Assembly: GCF_027694345.1 (NCBI RefSeq)
Contig: NZ_JAQEVU010000001.1
Span: 186,001-250,000 of the forward strand
DNA from: Varibaculum timonense_A
GTDB lineage: Bacteria; Actinomycetota; Actinomycetes; Actinomycetales; Actinomycetaceae
Direction: 5' to 3'
DNA: 64,000 bases
The translations under genes and the position numbers were made by a program. Below, piece by piece: positions 15,179 to 24,090 of this stretch (position 1 is the first letter of the stretch; each line of letters starts with the position of its first letter). The notes beneath the pieces are model-generated. The model had not been told where the DNA came from. It saw only the letters and a list, made by a program, of their open reading frames with translations, and ran no database searches.

Positions 15179-17548
15179 ATGATGGACGATCCAGAAGTGA
15201 TTGCCTCCGAGGCAATCATCGATAACGGTCGTTTCGGACAGCGCACCGTGCGCTTCGAAACCGGTCTACTCGCCCAGCAGGCTGCCGGCAGTGCGCTGGC
15301 ATACCTGGATGATGAAACCACAGTTCTATCTGCCACCACGGTAGGTAAAAACCCGCGCGACCAGTTTGATTTCTTCCCGCTCACCGTTGACGTGGAAGAA
15401 CGCCAATACGCGGCGGGACGTATCCCCGGAAACTTCTTCCGGCGGGAAGGACGCCCCGGCACGGAAGCGATTCTCGCAGCGCGCCAAATCGACCGTCCGT
15501 TGCGCCCCTCATTCGTAAAAGGGCTGCGTAACGAGGTACAGGTGGTAGCTACGGTACTGACCGTACACCCTGATGATGCCTACGACGTGCTAGCCATTAA
15601 CGCTGCTAGCATGTCCACCCAGATTTCCGGTCTGCCCTTCTCCGGGCCGATCGGCGGCACTCGACTATCCCTAATTGATGGACAGTGGGTAGCTTTCCCA
15701 CGTTACAGCGAAATCGAGCGTTCCACTTTCAACATGGTGGTTGCCGGACGGGTTATTCAAACCGCTGATGGCGGCGAAGACGTAGCCATTATGATGGTAG
15801 AGGCCGGCGGCGGCGAAGGCACCTGGGAACTAATTCAACAGGGACAGACCGCTCCGACCGAAGATGTAGTAGCTGCCGGTCTGGAAGCCGCTAAACCTTT
15901 CATTAAGGAACTATGCCGCGCGCAAGCGCAGGTAGCGGCCAAGTGTCAGAAAGAAACCCTAGAGTTCCCGCTATTTAAAGACTTCGAGGACGAACACTGG
16001 GATGCGGTGGCCGAAAACTGCCGCGAACAGCTTGACCAGGCCGTACAGATCGCAGAGAAACTCGAACGGCAAAACCGGGTTGATGAAATCAAAGACCAAA
16101 TGCTTTCCGACCTGGAAGAGCGTTTCCCCGAGGGAGAGAAAGAGCTCAAAGCCGCTTTCCGCGCCCTCGAAAAAGAGCTAATCCGTACCCGCACCCTAAA
16201 CGAAGGCGTGCGGATGGATGGACGTCAGCCCAACCAGATTCGCTCGCTCTATGCGCGCGCCGGAGTGCTGCCCCGCCTGCACGGATCCGCGATTTTCCGT
16301 CGCGGAGAAACCCAGGTGTTGGGGGTAACCACCCTGAATATGCTGCGGATGGAACAGCAGCTCGATAACCTCAGCCCGGTGACCCGCAAACGCTATATGC
16401 ATCAATACAACTTCCCGCCCTATTGCACCGGTGAAACCGGTCGCGTGGGCAGCCCCAAGCGCCGCGAAATCGGGCACGGTCACCTCGCGGAAATGGCGTT
16501 AGAGCCGGTACTTCCCTCCAAGGAAGAATTCCCTTACGCTATCCGTCAGGTATCCGAAGTTATGGGGTCTAACGGCTCTTCCTCTATGGGTTCGGCTTGC
16601 GCCTCCACGATTTCGCTACTAAACGCGGGTGTGCCACTAAAAGCTCCGGTTGCCGGGATTGCCATGGGGCTAATGAGTGAACCGAACGAGGACGGTACCA
16701 CCAAGTACATGACCCTCACCGATATTTTGGGAGCCGAGGACGGCTTCGGGGATATGGACTTCAAAGTAACCGGTACTCGGGACTTTATTACCGCCCTACA
16801 GCTAGACACCAAGCTGGACGGTATCCCCTCTGACGTGCTGAAAGGTGCGCTAGCTCAGGCTAAGGAAGCCCGCCTGGAAATCTTGAACCTGATTGAACAG
16901 GCTATTCCAGAACCGGACGAAATGAGCCCCTATGCTCCGCGCATCATCACCGTACAGGTGCCGGTAGACAAGATTGGCGAGGTCATCGGCCCGAAGGGCA
17001 AGATGATTAACCAGATTCAAGAAGATACTGGCGCGGAAGTAACTATCGAAGATGACGGCACTGTCTATATTTCTTCCTCCGATGCTGAATCGGCAGAGGC
17101 AGCTCGGGCCGCCGTGAATGCAATCGCTAACCCGCAAATGCCTGAGGTAGGGGAGCGTTTCGTGGGAACCGTGGTTAAGACCACCTCCTTCGGGGCTTTC
17201 ATATCCCTGACCCCCGGCAAGGACGGTCTGCTGCATATTTCCCAGATCCGTCGCCTGGTAGGGGGCAAACGCATCAACCAGGTAGAGGACGTACTGGGCG
17301 TTGGCGACCAAGTTCAGGTAGAGATCGAAGAAATCGATGAACGGGGCAAACTGTCCCTGGTGGCGGTACTCAGTGAAGAGCAAGAGGCCGCATTAGCTGA
17401 AAACGAAGCTAAGCAGGAATCTCGTCGCTCCGAAGACGAAGAGCGTCCTCGTCGCCCTCGTAACCGTAGCCGCCGGCATCGCAATAATCGTCGCGATGAT
17501 CGACGTGACGATCGCCGCGAAGAGCAATCAGATGGTGACGATGAATAA
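15179..17548 (+). CDS. pnp: polyribonucleotide nucleotidyltransferase
   Basis: The protein has 789 residues. It contains two RNase PH cores (about 10-240 and 345-570) separated by a helical domain, then KH (about 595-655, PVDKIGEVIGPKGKMINQIQ) and S1 (about 662-735, GERFVGTVVKTTSFGAF). It degrades RNA 3' to 5' by phosphorolysis. In actinobacteria this protein has also been called guanosine pentaphosphate synthetase. GGRIPGNFFRREG-like and SNGSSSMGS segments mark the active sites. The last 50 residues are a charged Arg/Asp repeat tail (RRDDRR). ATG 15179 follows AAGGAG. A strong terminator lies just after the stop. Confidence 0.96.
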   Translation: MMDDPEVIASEAIIDNGRFGQRTVRFETGLLAQQAAGSALAYLDDETTVLSATTVGKNPRDQFDFFPLTVDVEERQYAAGRIPGNFFRREGRPGTEAILAARQIDRPLRPSFVKGLRNEVQVVATVLTVHPDDAYDVLAINAASMSTQISGLPFSGPIGGTRLSLIDGQWVAFPRYSEIERSTFNMVVAGRVIQTADGGEDVAIMMVEAGGGEGTWELIQQGQTAPTEDVVAAGLEAAKPFIKELCRAQAQVAAKCQKETLEFPLFKDFEDEHWDAVAENCREQLDQAVQIAEKLERQNRVDEIKDQMLSDLEERFPEGEKELKAAFRALEKELIRTRTLNEGVRMDGRQPNQIRSLYARAGVLPRLHGSAIFRRGETQVLGVTTLNMLRMEQQLDNLSPVTRKRYMHQYNFPPYCTGETGRVGSPKRREIGHGHLAEMALEPVLPSKEEFPYAIRQVSEVMGSNGSSSMGSACASTISLLNAGVPLKAPVAGIAMGLMSEPNEDGTTKYMTLTDILGAEDGFGDMDFKVTGTRDFITALQLDTKLDGIPSDVLKGALAQAKEARLEILNLIEQAIPEPDEMSPYAPRIITVQVPVDKIGEVIGPKGKMINQIQEDTGAEVTIEDDGTVYISSSDAESAEAARAAVNAIANPQMPEVGERFVGTVVKTTSFGAFISLTPGKDGLLHISQIRRLVGGKRINQVEDVLGVGDQVQVEIEEIDERGKLSLVAVLSEEQEAALAENEAKQESRRSEDEERPRRPRNRSRRHRNNRRDDRRDDRREEQSDGDDE

Positions 17549-17560
17549 TCGCTAAGAATA

Positions 17561-17603
17561 GTTGGCGAGGGCGAGTAAATGGCGCCCTCGCCAACTTTTA
17601 TTT
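17561..17603 (+). terminator. rho-independent terminator of pnp
   Basis: GTTGGCGAGGGCG (17561-17573) pairs perfectly with CGCCCTCGCCAAC (17583-17595) and is followed by TTTTATTTT. Confidence 0.88.
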
Positions 17604-17621
17604 TCAGGAAAGAGATATACA

Positions 17622-18101
17622 GTGCGCAGATTTTTTGATTTGCTGCTTGCAGGGATAGGCATATTTGTTTCCCTGTTTATTTGCCTAATCTTATTTTCTG
17701 TTACCGCCGGTGATGAACAGGGACTGGCTACAGTTTTTACTGTTTTTTCCCTGCTAATCATCTCGGCAATCTCCTGGATATTTTTATCCATATTGGCTGG
17801 TATTCGCCTAGTTTTTAAGTTAGATGCCTGTCCTTTTTGGGGACGAGCCTTAATCATCTCCATCCTGAGTTTTGGGGCTTGTCTGCTTTATGCATTCATA
17901 TCCGCTAGCGCCCAAGCTGAATTATTATCGGTTGCGCTCGCGATTTTCTCGGCTTTTACTTTCGCCTTATTCGGTTGTGCTTTAGCGATAAAAACTATCT
18001 CAACCAAGAAACGCTCTAACCAAGAAAATGAAACCGCTAAAGCTATAAAGAATCCCAGAAAAAACGGCAGTTTTAAGCCCAAAAAATCAAGAGGGAAATA
18101 G
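17622..18101 (+). CDS. small membrane protein, unknown
   Basis: The protein has 159 residues. GTG 17622 (RRFFDLLLAGIGIFVSLF) lies 8 bases after GGAAAGAG; a longer frame would start inside the pnp terminator and is rejected. Four hydrophobic segments are seen (about 7-28, 36-58, 68-95 and 98-120), then a Lys/Asn-rich cytoplasmic-type tail (about 125-159). No family motif is recognised. It lies 8 bases before the M16 peptidase gene, so the two are probably co-transcribed. Confidence 0.65.
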   Translation: MRRFFDLLLAGIGIFVSLFICLILFSVTAGDEQGLATVFTVFSLLIISAISWIFLSILAGIRLVFKLDACPFWGRALIISILSFGACLLYAFISASAQAELLSVALAIFSAFTFALFGCALAIKTISTKKRSNQENETAKAIKNPRKNGSFKPKKSRGK

Positions 18102-18109
18102 AAAATAAT

Positions 18110-19429
18110 ATGCCTGAGATTAACGATTTTGAACTTCCCCTCAATGCTGATTGTCCTCGCATCAGCATTAAAGAGAACGGCACTTTAATTGAGCGGTCGA
18201 TACTTCCCGGCGGCATCCGCTTGATTACCCAACAGGTTCCTGCCTCGCCCTCGGTCGTCCTCGGATTTTGGATTCCGGCAGGTTCTCGTGACGAAGGTGA
18301 GGAACATCTAGGCTCTACCCACTATCTTGAACACTTACTGTTCAAAGGCTCTGCCACCCGCAGCGCGAAGGAAATCTCCCGTTCCTTTGATGCCGTAGGG
18401 GGAGAACTAAACGCTGCCACCGCCAAAGAATCCACCCACTATTATTGCCGGGTACTCTCCCGCGACCTGCCAATGGCGGTGGAAGTGCTCACCGAAATGC
18501 TAGCGCGCCCAGCCTTGGCACAGGCAGATTTCGACCTAGAACGCGCGGTTATCCTGGACGAACTGGCCATGTCGCAAGATGATCCCCAAGATGTTTGCTA
18601 CGAAGAATTCTTAAGCCAGTTATATGGGGATTCTCCTCTTGGTAGACCAGTTGGAGGTACGGCAAGCACCGTAGCTGCTACCCCCTTAGAGGCAGTGAAA
18701 TCACACCATCAACGCTGGTATCAACCTCAACATTTGGTGGTTGCTGCCGCCGGTGACATCAGCCATGACTATTTGGCAGAACTGATAATGACAGCAGCTG
18801 CAAAAAACGGTTGGGAACTTGATAGCGGTAAGGACGCGGAAATCCCTTCCCGCCCCGCACCCCTTCCAGCCGTTAGAGCTGATAAACAGCTAAATAAAAA
18901 GGTTGAGCAAGCGCAAATCATTATCGGTACCCGTTCCCTGCCCGCCAATTCCCCCCAACGTGACACCTTAAGTCTATTGCTGACCATACTATCGGGGGGA
19001 ATGTCCGCTAGACTTTTCCAAGAAATCCGGGAAAAGCGGGGACTTGCCTACTCGACCTATGCGTTTGATAGCTCCTACACTGACAGCGGAGCCTTTGGTC
19101 TTTACGCCGGTTGCGCCCCTAAGAATCTGCAAAAGGTTACCGATTTATTGCATAGGGAACTAGAAAAACTAGCTGAGAGCGGAGTTGAAGAACGCGAACT
19201 CAAGGAAGCATTAGGGCAGCTCAGTGGGGGAGTGCTACTGGGGATGGACGATAACAGGGCACGGATGGCGCGCCTGGGACGCGCAGAAGTTACCGGAGGA
19301 CGTCTGCGCACTATCGACCAGATGAATGCGGCGCTGCGGCGTGTAACGGTGGCAGATATTTGCTCTCTAGCAGCGCAATTCTTAGACGCACCCCAGGTGA
19401 AAGTCACAGTAAGCCCCACCGTGTCATAA
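18110..19429 (+). CDS. M16 family zinc peptidase
   Basis: The protein has 439 residues, the size of the single-chain M16B peptidases found near pnp/dapB in many Gram-positives. The inverted zinc motif is HYLEHLLFKG (HxxEH, about residue 71), with the third ligand Glu about 75 residues later in the ERAVILDELAMSQDDP region. The C-terminal half has REKRGLAYSTYAF, the R/Y pair typical of the substrate-binding domain. No signal peptide is visible, so it is probably cytoplasmic; the substrate is unknown. It stands in a tight run with the small membrane protein, a lipoprotein, dapB, a GNAT gene and dapA. Confidence 0.9.
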   Translation: MPEINDFELPLNADCPRISIKENGTLIERSILPGGIRLITQQVPASPSVVLGFWIPAGSRDEGEEHLGSTHYLEHLLFKGSATRSAKEISRSFDAVGGELNAATAKESTHYYCRVLSRDLPMAVEVLTEMLARPALAQADFDLERAVILDELAMSQDDPQDVCYEEFLSQLYGDSPLGRPVGGTASTVAATPLEAVKSHHQRWYQPQHLVVAAAGDISHDYLAELIMTAAAKNGWELDSGKDAEIPSRPAPLPAVRADKQLNKKVEQAQIIIGTRSLPANSPQRDTLSLLLTILSGGMSARLFQEIREKRGLAYSTYAFDSSYTDSGAFGLYAGCAPKNLQKVTDLLHRELEKLAESGVEERELKEALGQLSGGVLLGMDDNRARMARLGRAEVTGGRLRTIDQMNAALRRVTVADICSLAAQFLDAPQVKVTVSPTVS

Positions 19430-19438
19430 GCTGATTGG

Positions 19439-19921
19439 GTGAAGTTAAAGAGATTATTCCCTTTTCTGGTTAGCGCAGCTCTACTTGCTGGCTGTAGCCC
19501 CGCCACCCAGTCCCCTCAAACAAAACCGGTTCCAGAGGAAACCAACCCTAAGGTGACCAGTTCGCCAACTGCTGCCCCTGAGACTTCTAGCCCTAGCGCA
19601 ACCCCTACGGTTAGTTTCACCCCGAAAGCTAATCTCAGCGAGGCACAAAATAGTTTCGTCAAACAGGTGATGGAAAAGAATCATTACAATCAAAGAACCG
19701 CCGAACTGGTATTAGGGCCCGCCCAATCCCTATGTGGGCTGCTAGATACAAAGCAGGCGGATTCTGCCGCCAATAAAAAAACTCTCTTTGACATTTATAA
19801 CAAAGTCGATTCGGCGGATTTGCGGCAGGAATGGTACAACAATTTATCGGTTGCCGGACAGACTATTTGCCCTGATAAATCCCAAATAATTAATGCGAAT
19901 AAACCTGAAGGTGTGAAATAG
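19439..19921 (+). CDS. lipoprotein, unknown
   Basis: The protein has 160 residues. A type II signal peptide MKLKRLFPFLVSAALLAGC has the lipobox LAGC at about residues 16-19. A Pro/Thr/Ser-rich spacer (about 20-60) follows, then a helical domain of about 100 residues with three Cys residues (SLCGLL, TICPDK and the lipid Cys). GTG 19439 is the only start that keeps the signal peptide. It ends 2 bases before dapB. The domain is not recognised; it should be exposed on the outer face of the membrane. Confidence 0.75.
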   Translation: MKLKRLFPFLVSAALLAGCSPATQSPQTKPVPEETNPKVTSSPTAAPETSSPSATPTVSFTPKANLSEAQNSFVKQVMEKNHYNQRTAELVLGPAQSLCGLLDTKQADSAANKKTLFDIYNKVDSADLRQEWYNNLSVAGQTICPDKSQIINANKPEGVK

Positions 19922-19923
19922 AG

Positions 19924-20679
19924 ATGACTGACATACTGAAAGTTGCGGTAATTGGTGCCGGTGGGCGTATGGGACAGACCTGCTGTGATGCCATCGAGAA
20001 CTGCACTGATATGCAGCTGGTTGCCCGCTTAGGTCGCGGTGATGAAATCACGGCACAAACTTTGCGGGGAGCGCAGGTCGCTGTCGAGTTCACTATCCCC
20101 AACGCCAGTTTCGCTAATACCGAGGCGATTTTGCGCGCTGGTGCGCACGCGGTAGTAGGTACCTCAGGCTGGGACGAGGACGCACAGGCAAAAATTCAGG
20201 AAGTGGCGCGCGAAACTGGGCGTAACGTATTGATTGCACCCAACTTTGCCCTCTCCGCAGTGCTGGTGATGGTTTTTTCCCGGCTGGCTGCACCGTTCTT
20301 TACTTCCGCCGAAATCGTAGAAACCCATCACCCTAATAAACTAGATGCCCCCAGCGGGACAGCGCTAGCAACCGCCCAGCAAATGGCAGCCGCCCGCAAG
20401 CAAGCCGCTATTCCTGCTGCCCCCGATGCCACTACCACCGACCCTGAGGGCGCGCGCGGCATGAAAGTTGGGGACGTGGGGATTCATTCCTTGCGGATTC
20501 TGGGAGCTAACGCCCATCAAGAAGTAATCCTAGGTAACCAGAGAGAACAGTTACGACTAGGTACTAACTGTTTTGACCGTTCCTCTTTTATGCCGGGTAT
20601 GCTGCTGGCTGTCCGTAAAGTTACTGATGCGGCTCCTCTTACGGTGGGGTTAGATAAAGTCATGGATTTAGGAATCTAA
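19924..20679 (+). CDS. dapB: 4-hydroxy-tetrahydrodipicolinate reductase
   Basis: This 251-residue protein is of normal DapB length. It contains the nucleotide-binding loop VAVIGAGGRMGQ at the N-terminus, an FTIPNASF segment, APNFALSAVL and the active-site stretch ETHHPNKLDAPSGTA near residues 133-147. It reduces the DapA product with NAD(P)H in the diaminopimelate/lysine pathway. dapA lies one gene downstream, with a GNAT gene between them. The start overlaps no other gene; ATG is 2 bases after the lipoprotein stop. Confidence 0.96.
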   Translation: MTDILKVAVIGAGGRMGQTCCDAIENCTDMQLVARLGRGDEITAQTLRGAQVAVEFTIPNASFANTEAILRAGAHAVVGTSGWDEDAQAKIQEVARETGRNVLIAPNFALSAVLVMVFSRLAAPFFTSAEIVETHHPNKLDAPSGTALATAQQMAAARKQAAIPAAPDATTTDPEGARGMKVGDVGIHSLRILGANAHQEVILGNQREQLRLGTNCFDRSSFMPGMLLAVRKVTDAAPLTVGLDKVMDLGI

Positions 20680-20680
20680 G

Positions 20681-21253
20681 GTGTTATCAAGGTCAGATGC
20701 AACCGGATCGGTTCGCCTCGCTAAAAGTGAAGATATGCCGAGTTGGGGACAAATCCAATCGGCTGCAATGCGTAAAGATTTACATTCTCATTTAGGGCAG
20801 GTAGACCCGCAAACCTTAGCGTTGATTAACTCCGGAGAAATCACTAAAGCCTGGACGCAATCCCTGCTTAGCCCGCCCTCCCCAAAACATCATTTACTTT
20901 CGGCGGTAAATAAAGGACAGGTTGTGGGAATGGCGGCGATTGCCCCGGCTCCTACAATGTTGGCGAAGCCGAAACAGTCTCCGCTAGCGCAGCGGGGAGC
21001 AGATTCGGAAATCGTGGCGCTAGAGGTTAGTGATTGGGAAAAGAACCTCGACGATGCTTCTCGCCTACTTCACGCGATTGTTGATATGTTGCGTCTTTCG
21101 GGAGCAAGTCGGGTACAAATCTGGTTGGCGGCTGGGGGGAAAGAAAAAATCCGCTTCTTTTCCGAATGCGGATTTTCTCCGGCGGGTCTACGTCAGGGCT
21201 TGCAGGTGGGGCAAGAATCCATGGTGCAGCACCTGTGGTTTTGTGACCTTTAA
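20681..21253 (+). CDS. GNAT-like acetyltransferase
   Basis: The protein has 190 residues, from GTG 20681 directly after the dapB stop. The layout fits a GNAT fold: an N-terminal segment VRLAKSEDMPSWGQIQSAAM, a central strand VVGMAAIAPAP, then EIVALEVSDWEKNLDDASRLLHAIVDML and IRFFSECGFSPAG near the end. A classical Q/RxxGxG/A loop is not clear, so activity is uncertain. Genes of this type between dapB and dapA occur in related actinobacteria; the substrate is unknown. Confidence 0.65.
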   Translation: MLSRSDATGSVRLAKSEDMPSWGQIQSAAMRKDLHSHLGQVDPQTLALINSGEITKAWTQSLLSPPSPKHHLLSAVNKGQVVGMAAIAPAPTMLAKPKQSPLAQRGADSEIVALEVSDWEKNLDDASRLLHAIVDMLRLSGASRVQIWLAAGGKEKIRFFSECGFSPAGLRQGLQVGQESMVQHLWFCDL

Positions 21254-21316
21254 ACCCCTCTCGCTCGCTTTTTGGACGAAATAAAAATCGGCAGGTAGAG
21301 CAGGTACAGTGGAGTC

Positions 21317-22219
21317 ATGAGTAACCTAGAGAGCGCTTTTCGGTTAGCTGGTTCGGTTGGGGTGGCGATGGTAACCCCCTTTCAACCTGATGGCGCTGTA
21401 GATTATGACGCCGCCGCAAACCTAGCGAAACACCTGGTAGACCAGGGAGTAAACCATCTGGTGCTTTCTGGAACCACCGGGGAGGCTCCTACCACTCATC
21501 TAGATGAAAAAGAACAGCTGATAAAGGTGGTTCGCCAAGCAATCGGAGACGATATTTTCATTACCGCCGGCGCTGGCTCTAATGACACTGAACACTCAGT
21601 ACGGATGGCGCGCAGCGCCCAGGAAGCCGGAGCTAACGGGCTTTTGCTGGTTTCTCCTTACTATTCTCGTCCCTCCCAAGAGGGGCTATATCAGCACTTT
21701 GTGAAAGTATCCTCCCAGGTAGACCTGCCGATAACTCTTTACGATATTCCCGGACGCACCGGGGTAGCTATTGGTGATGAACTACTAAAACGTCTGGCTG
21801 AAATCGATAATATTGTGGCGGTCAAAGACGCTACCGGCAAAGTCGAGGTAGGTGCAAGGCGGATAGCGCAAACCGGGCTAGCTTTTTACTCCGGTGACGA
21901 CGCTCTTAACTATTCGTGGCTAACTCATGGGGCTATCGGGATTATCAGCGTGGTCGCTCACGTATCCGCTCCCAGCTACCGCAAAATGGTGCAGCTGGTA
22001 GAAAGGGGAGACTATCAGGGGGCTCTGCAACTTTCCCTAGAACTGGAGCCCCTGGTAAAAGCGTTAATGGGAGGGGGACAAGGAGCAGTAATGGCCAAGC
22101 ACGCCCTCGCCCTCCAAAAAATTATTCCCTCTGATGCTTTGCGTTTGCCTCTAGCCCCAGCCAGCAGTGAAGAAATAAAACAGCTGCAAAAAACGCTTGC
22201 AGATTTCGCTTTGCTCTAA
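21317..22219 (+). CDS. dapA: 4-hydroxy-tetrahydrodipicolinate synthase
   Basis: The protein has 300 residues. It contains the pyruvate-site motif GTTGEAPTT (about 53-61), the catalytic Tyr region TLYDIPGRTG (about 138-147) and the Schiff-base Lys in VAVKDATGK near residue 170. It condenses pyruvate with aspartate semialdehyde, the step before DapB. A 63-base gap separates it from the GNAT gene, so it may have its own promoter. The 177 bases after it show no clear terminator. Confidence 0.96.
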   Translation: MSNLESAFRLAGSVGVAMVTPFQPDGAVDYDAAANLAKHLVDQGVNHLVLSGTTGEAPTTHLDEKEQLIKVVRQAIGDDIFITAGAGSNDTEHSVRMARSAQEAGANGLLLVSPYYSRPSQEGLYQHFVKVSSQVDLPITLYDIPGRTGVAIGDELLKRLAEIDNIVAVKDATGKVEVGARRIAQTGLAFYSGDDALNYSWLTHGAIGIISVVAHVSAPSYRKMVQLVERGDYQGALQLSLELEPLVKALMGGGQGAVMAKHALALQKIIPSDALRLPLAPASSEEIKQLQKTLADFALL

Positions 22220-22396
22220 GTCTGCTTGCTCGCTGCCGCTACCACTAATATCCCTAACCCCAACGCCGCTAGTTATTCCCAATCACTAACCGCCCAGGCG
22301 GGGTATTTTAACCCCAAATAGCTAAGCGTCACTATATTTATATCTTTTGCGCGCGCACGTTTGCCATAAACGAGCAAAATCGCAAGAATTAGACGT

Positions 22397-24088
22397 GTGA
22401 ATCCGCTATATCCTGAACTTCCTTACCCCCCCGCCCTCAAATCTGGTGCTATCCGGATTATTCCCCTAGGAGGACTGGGGGAAGTAGGACGGAATATGAC
22501 CGTCATTGAACTGGACGGCAAAATCCTGATTGTGGACTGTGGGGTGCTCTTCCCTGAAGAGCTACAACCCGGTGTTGATTTGATTCTCCCCGACTTTTCT
22601 TACCTGAAAGAACGGATGAATGACGTGGTAGGGTTGGTGCTCACCCACGGACATGAAGACCATATCGGGGCAGTACCCTACCTGTTGCGACTACGCGAAG
22701 ACATACCGATTTACGGTTCTGAACTGACCCTCGCTTTTTTGCGTCCCAAACTGGAAGAACATCGACTGAGCGCGGCGCATCTACATCAAGTCAGTGAGGG
22801 CGAGAGTATTGACCTAGATAATTTCACTTGCGAATTCTTGGCAGTTACCCACTCGATTCCCGATGCCTTAGCCGTTATGATTCGCACTTACGCTGGAAAC
22901 CTGCTGGTAACCGGCGATTATAAACTTGATCAGCTGCCACTGGATAAACGAATCACAGACCTGAGAGGTTTCGCCCGCATGGGGGAAGAGGGCGTTGATT
23001 TGTTCCTGGTGGACTCCACCAATGCGGAAGTGCCGGGCTTTATCACTCCGGAAAAAGAAATCGGTCCGGTAATCCGCCAGGTGTTAGCCGAATCCAGTGG
23101 GCAGGTAGTGGTAGCTTCCTTCGCCTCCCATGTGCACCGGGTACAACAAGTCCTAGAAGCTGCCCAGGCGGTGGGCAGAAAAGTTTGCCTCTCGGGTCGT
23201 TCTATGGAACGCAATATGAATATCGCTGCTCAAGCAGGTTATTTAGAGCTAGACCCCGAAGTGGTGGTGCGCGCCGAAGATATGAAGCATTTACCTGCCA
23301 ATAAACGAGTATGGATGGTTACCGGCTCCCAAGGTGAGCCTATGGCAGCGCTATCTCGGATTGCGCAAGGGCAACATCGGCTAGTGACTTTGGAACCTGA
23401 CGATACCGTCTTGTTGGCGTCCTCCCTAATACCGGGGAATGAAAACTCGGTTTACCGGGTAATAAACGCGCTGATGCGCCAAGGAGCCAAGGTAGTGCAT
23501 AAAGGTAACCGGGCAGTGCATGTTTCCGGGCACGCCGCTCAAGGAGAATTGCTTTATACCTACAATATCGTCCAGCCCAAGAACGTCATGCCCATTCACG
23601 GCGAAATTCGACATTTGATTGCTAACGGTCAGATTGCGCACGCCACTGGGATTGCCGAAGAGAACATTGCTCTAGCCGAGGACGGGGTAGTAGTAGACCT
23701 CAAAGATGGAAAAGCCCAGGTAGTAGGGCAGGTTGATTGTGAATATGTTTATGTTGATGGTGGCTCCATCGGCGAAATTGATGAAGACCAGTTGAAAGAC
23801 CGAATGACCTTGGGGGAAGAAGGCTTCGTGTCAGTATTTGCCGCCGTAGACGTGCCCACCAAGATCATTGTTGCCGGTCCGCATATTACTGCGCGGGGAA
23901 TGGCCGAGGACGAGGGAGTATTTAGAGAGGTACTCCCGGACGTGACCGAGGCGCTGCAAAAAGCCTTAAATCTAGGAGATAGCGACCCCTACCGCCTCCA
24001 ACAGGCAATGCGCCGCGCCCTGGGACGTTGGGTGGCGCGCCGGTTGCGGCGTCGCCCGATGATTGTGCCGGTAGTCGTGGAGATTTAA
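22397..24088 (+). CDS. rnj: ribonuclease J
   Basis: The protein has 563 residues. It has a metallo-beta-lactamase domain with THGHEDHIGAVPYL near residue 83, a beta-CASP region (SFASHVHRVQQVLEAA; GSQGEPMAALSRIA) and a C-terminal domain ending RRRPMIVPVVVEI. RNase J acts as both endonuclease and 5'-3' exonuclease in mRNA decay and rRNA maturation. GTG 22397 is used. Position after dapA is standard in actinobacteria. lysX starts 3 bases after the stop. Confidence 0.95.
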   Translation: MNPLYPELPYPPALKSGAIRIIPLGGLGEVGRNMTVIELDGKILIVDCGVLFPEELQPGVDLILPDFSYLKERMNDVVGLVLTHGHEDHIGAVPYLLRLREDIPIYGSELTLAFLRPKLEEHRLSAAHLHQVSEGESIDLDNFTCEFLAVTHSIPDALAVMIRTYAGNLLVTGDYKLDQLPLDKRITDLRGFARMGEEGVDLFLVDSTNAEVPGFITPEKEIGPVIRQVLAESSGQVVVASFASHVHRVQQVLEAAQAVGRKVCLSGRSMERNMNIAAQAGYLELDPEVVVRAEDMKHLPANKRVWMVTGSQGEPMAALSRIAQGQHRLVTLEPDDTVLLASSLIPGNENSVYRVINALMRQGAKVVHKGNRAVHVSGHAAQGELLYTYNIVQPKNVMPIHGEIRHLIANGQIAHATGIAEENIALAEDGVVVDLKDGKAQVVGQVDCEYVYVDGGSIGEIDEDQLKDRMTLGEEGFVSVFAAVDVPTKIIVAGPHITARGMAEDEGVFREVLPDVTEALQKALNLGDSDPYRLQQAMRRALGRWVARRLRRRPMIVPVVVEI

Positions 24089-24090
24089 AT

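Noticed and set aside
14979..15182. 67-codon plus ORF before pnp
   Set aside because: Starts at once after rpsO, spans a hairpin and the pnp SD, with no SD of its own; leader sequence is more likely.
22281..22312. Possible dapA terminator (CCGCC/GGCGG then TATTTT)
   Set aside because: The 5-bp stem has a loop of only two bases and the T run is poor.
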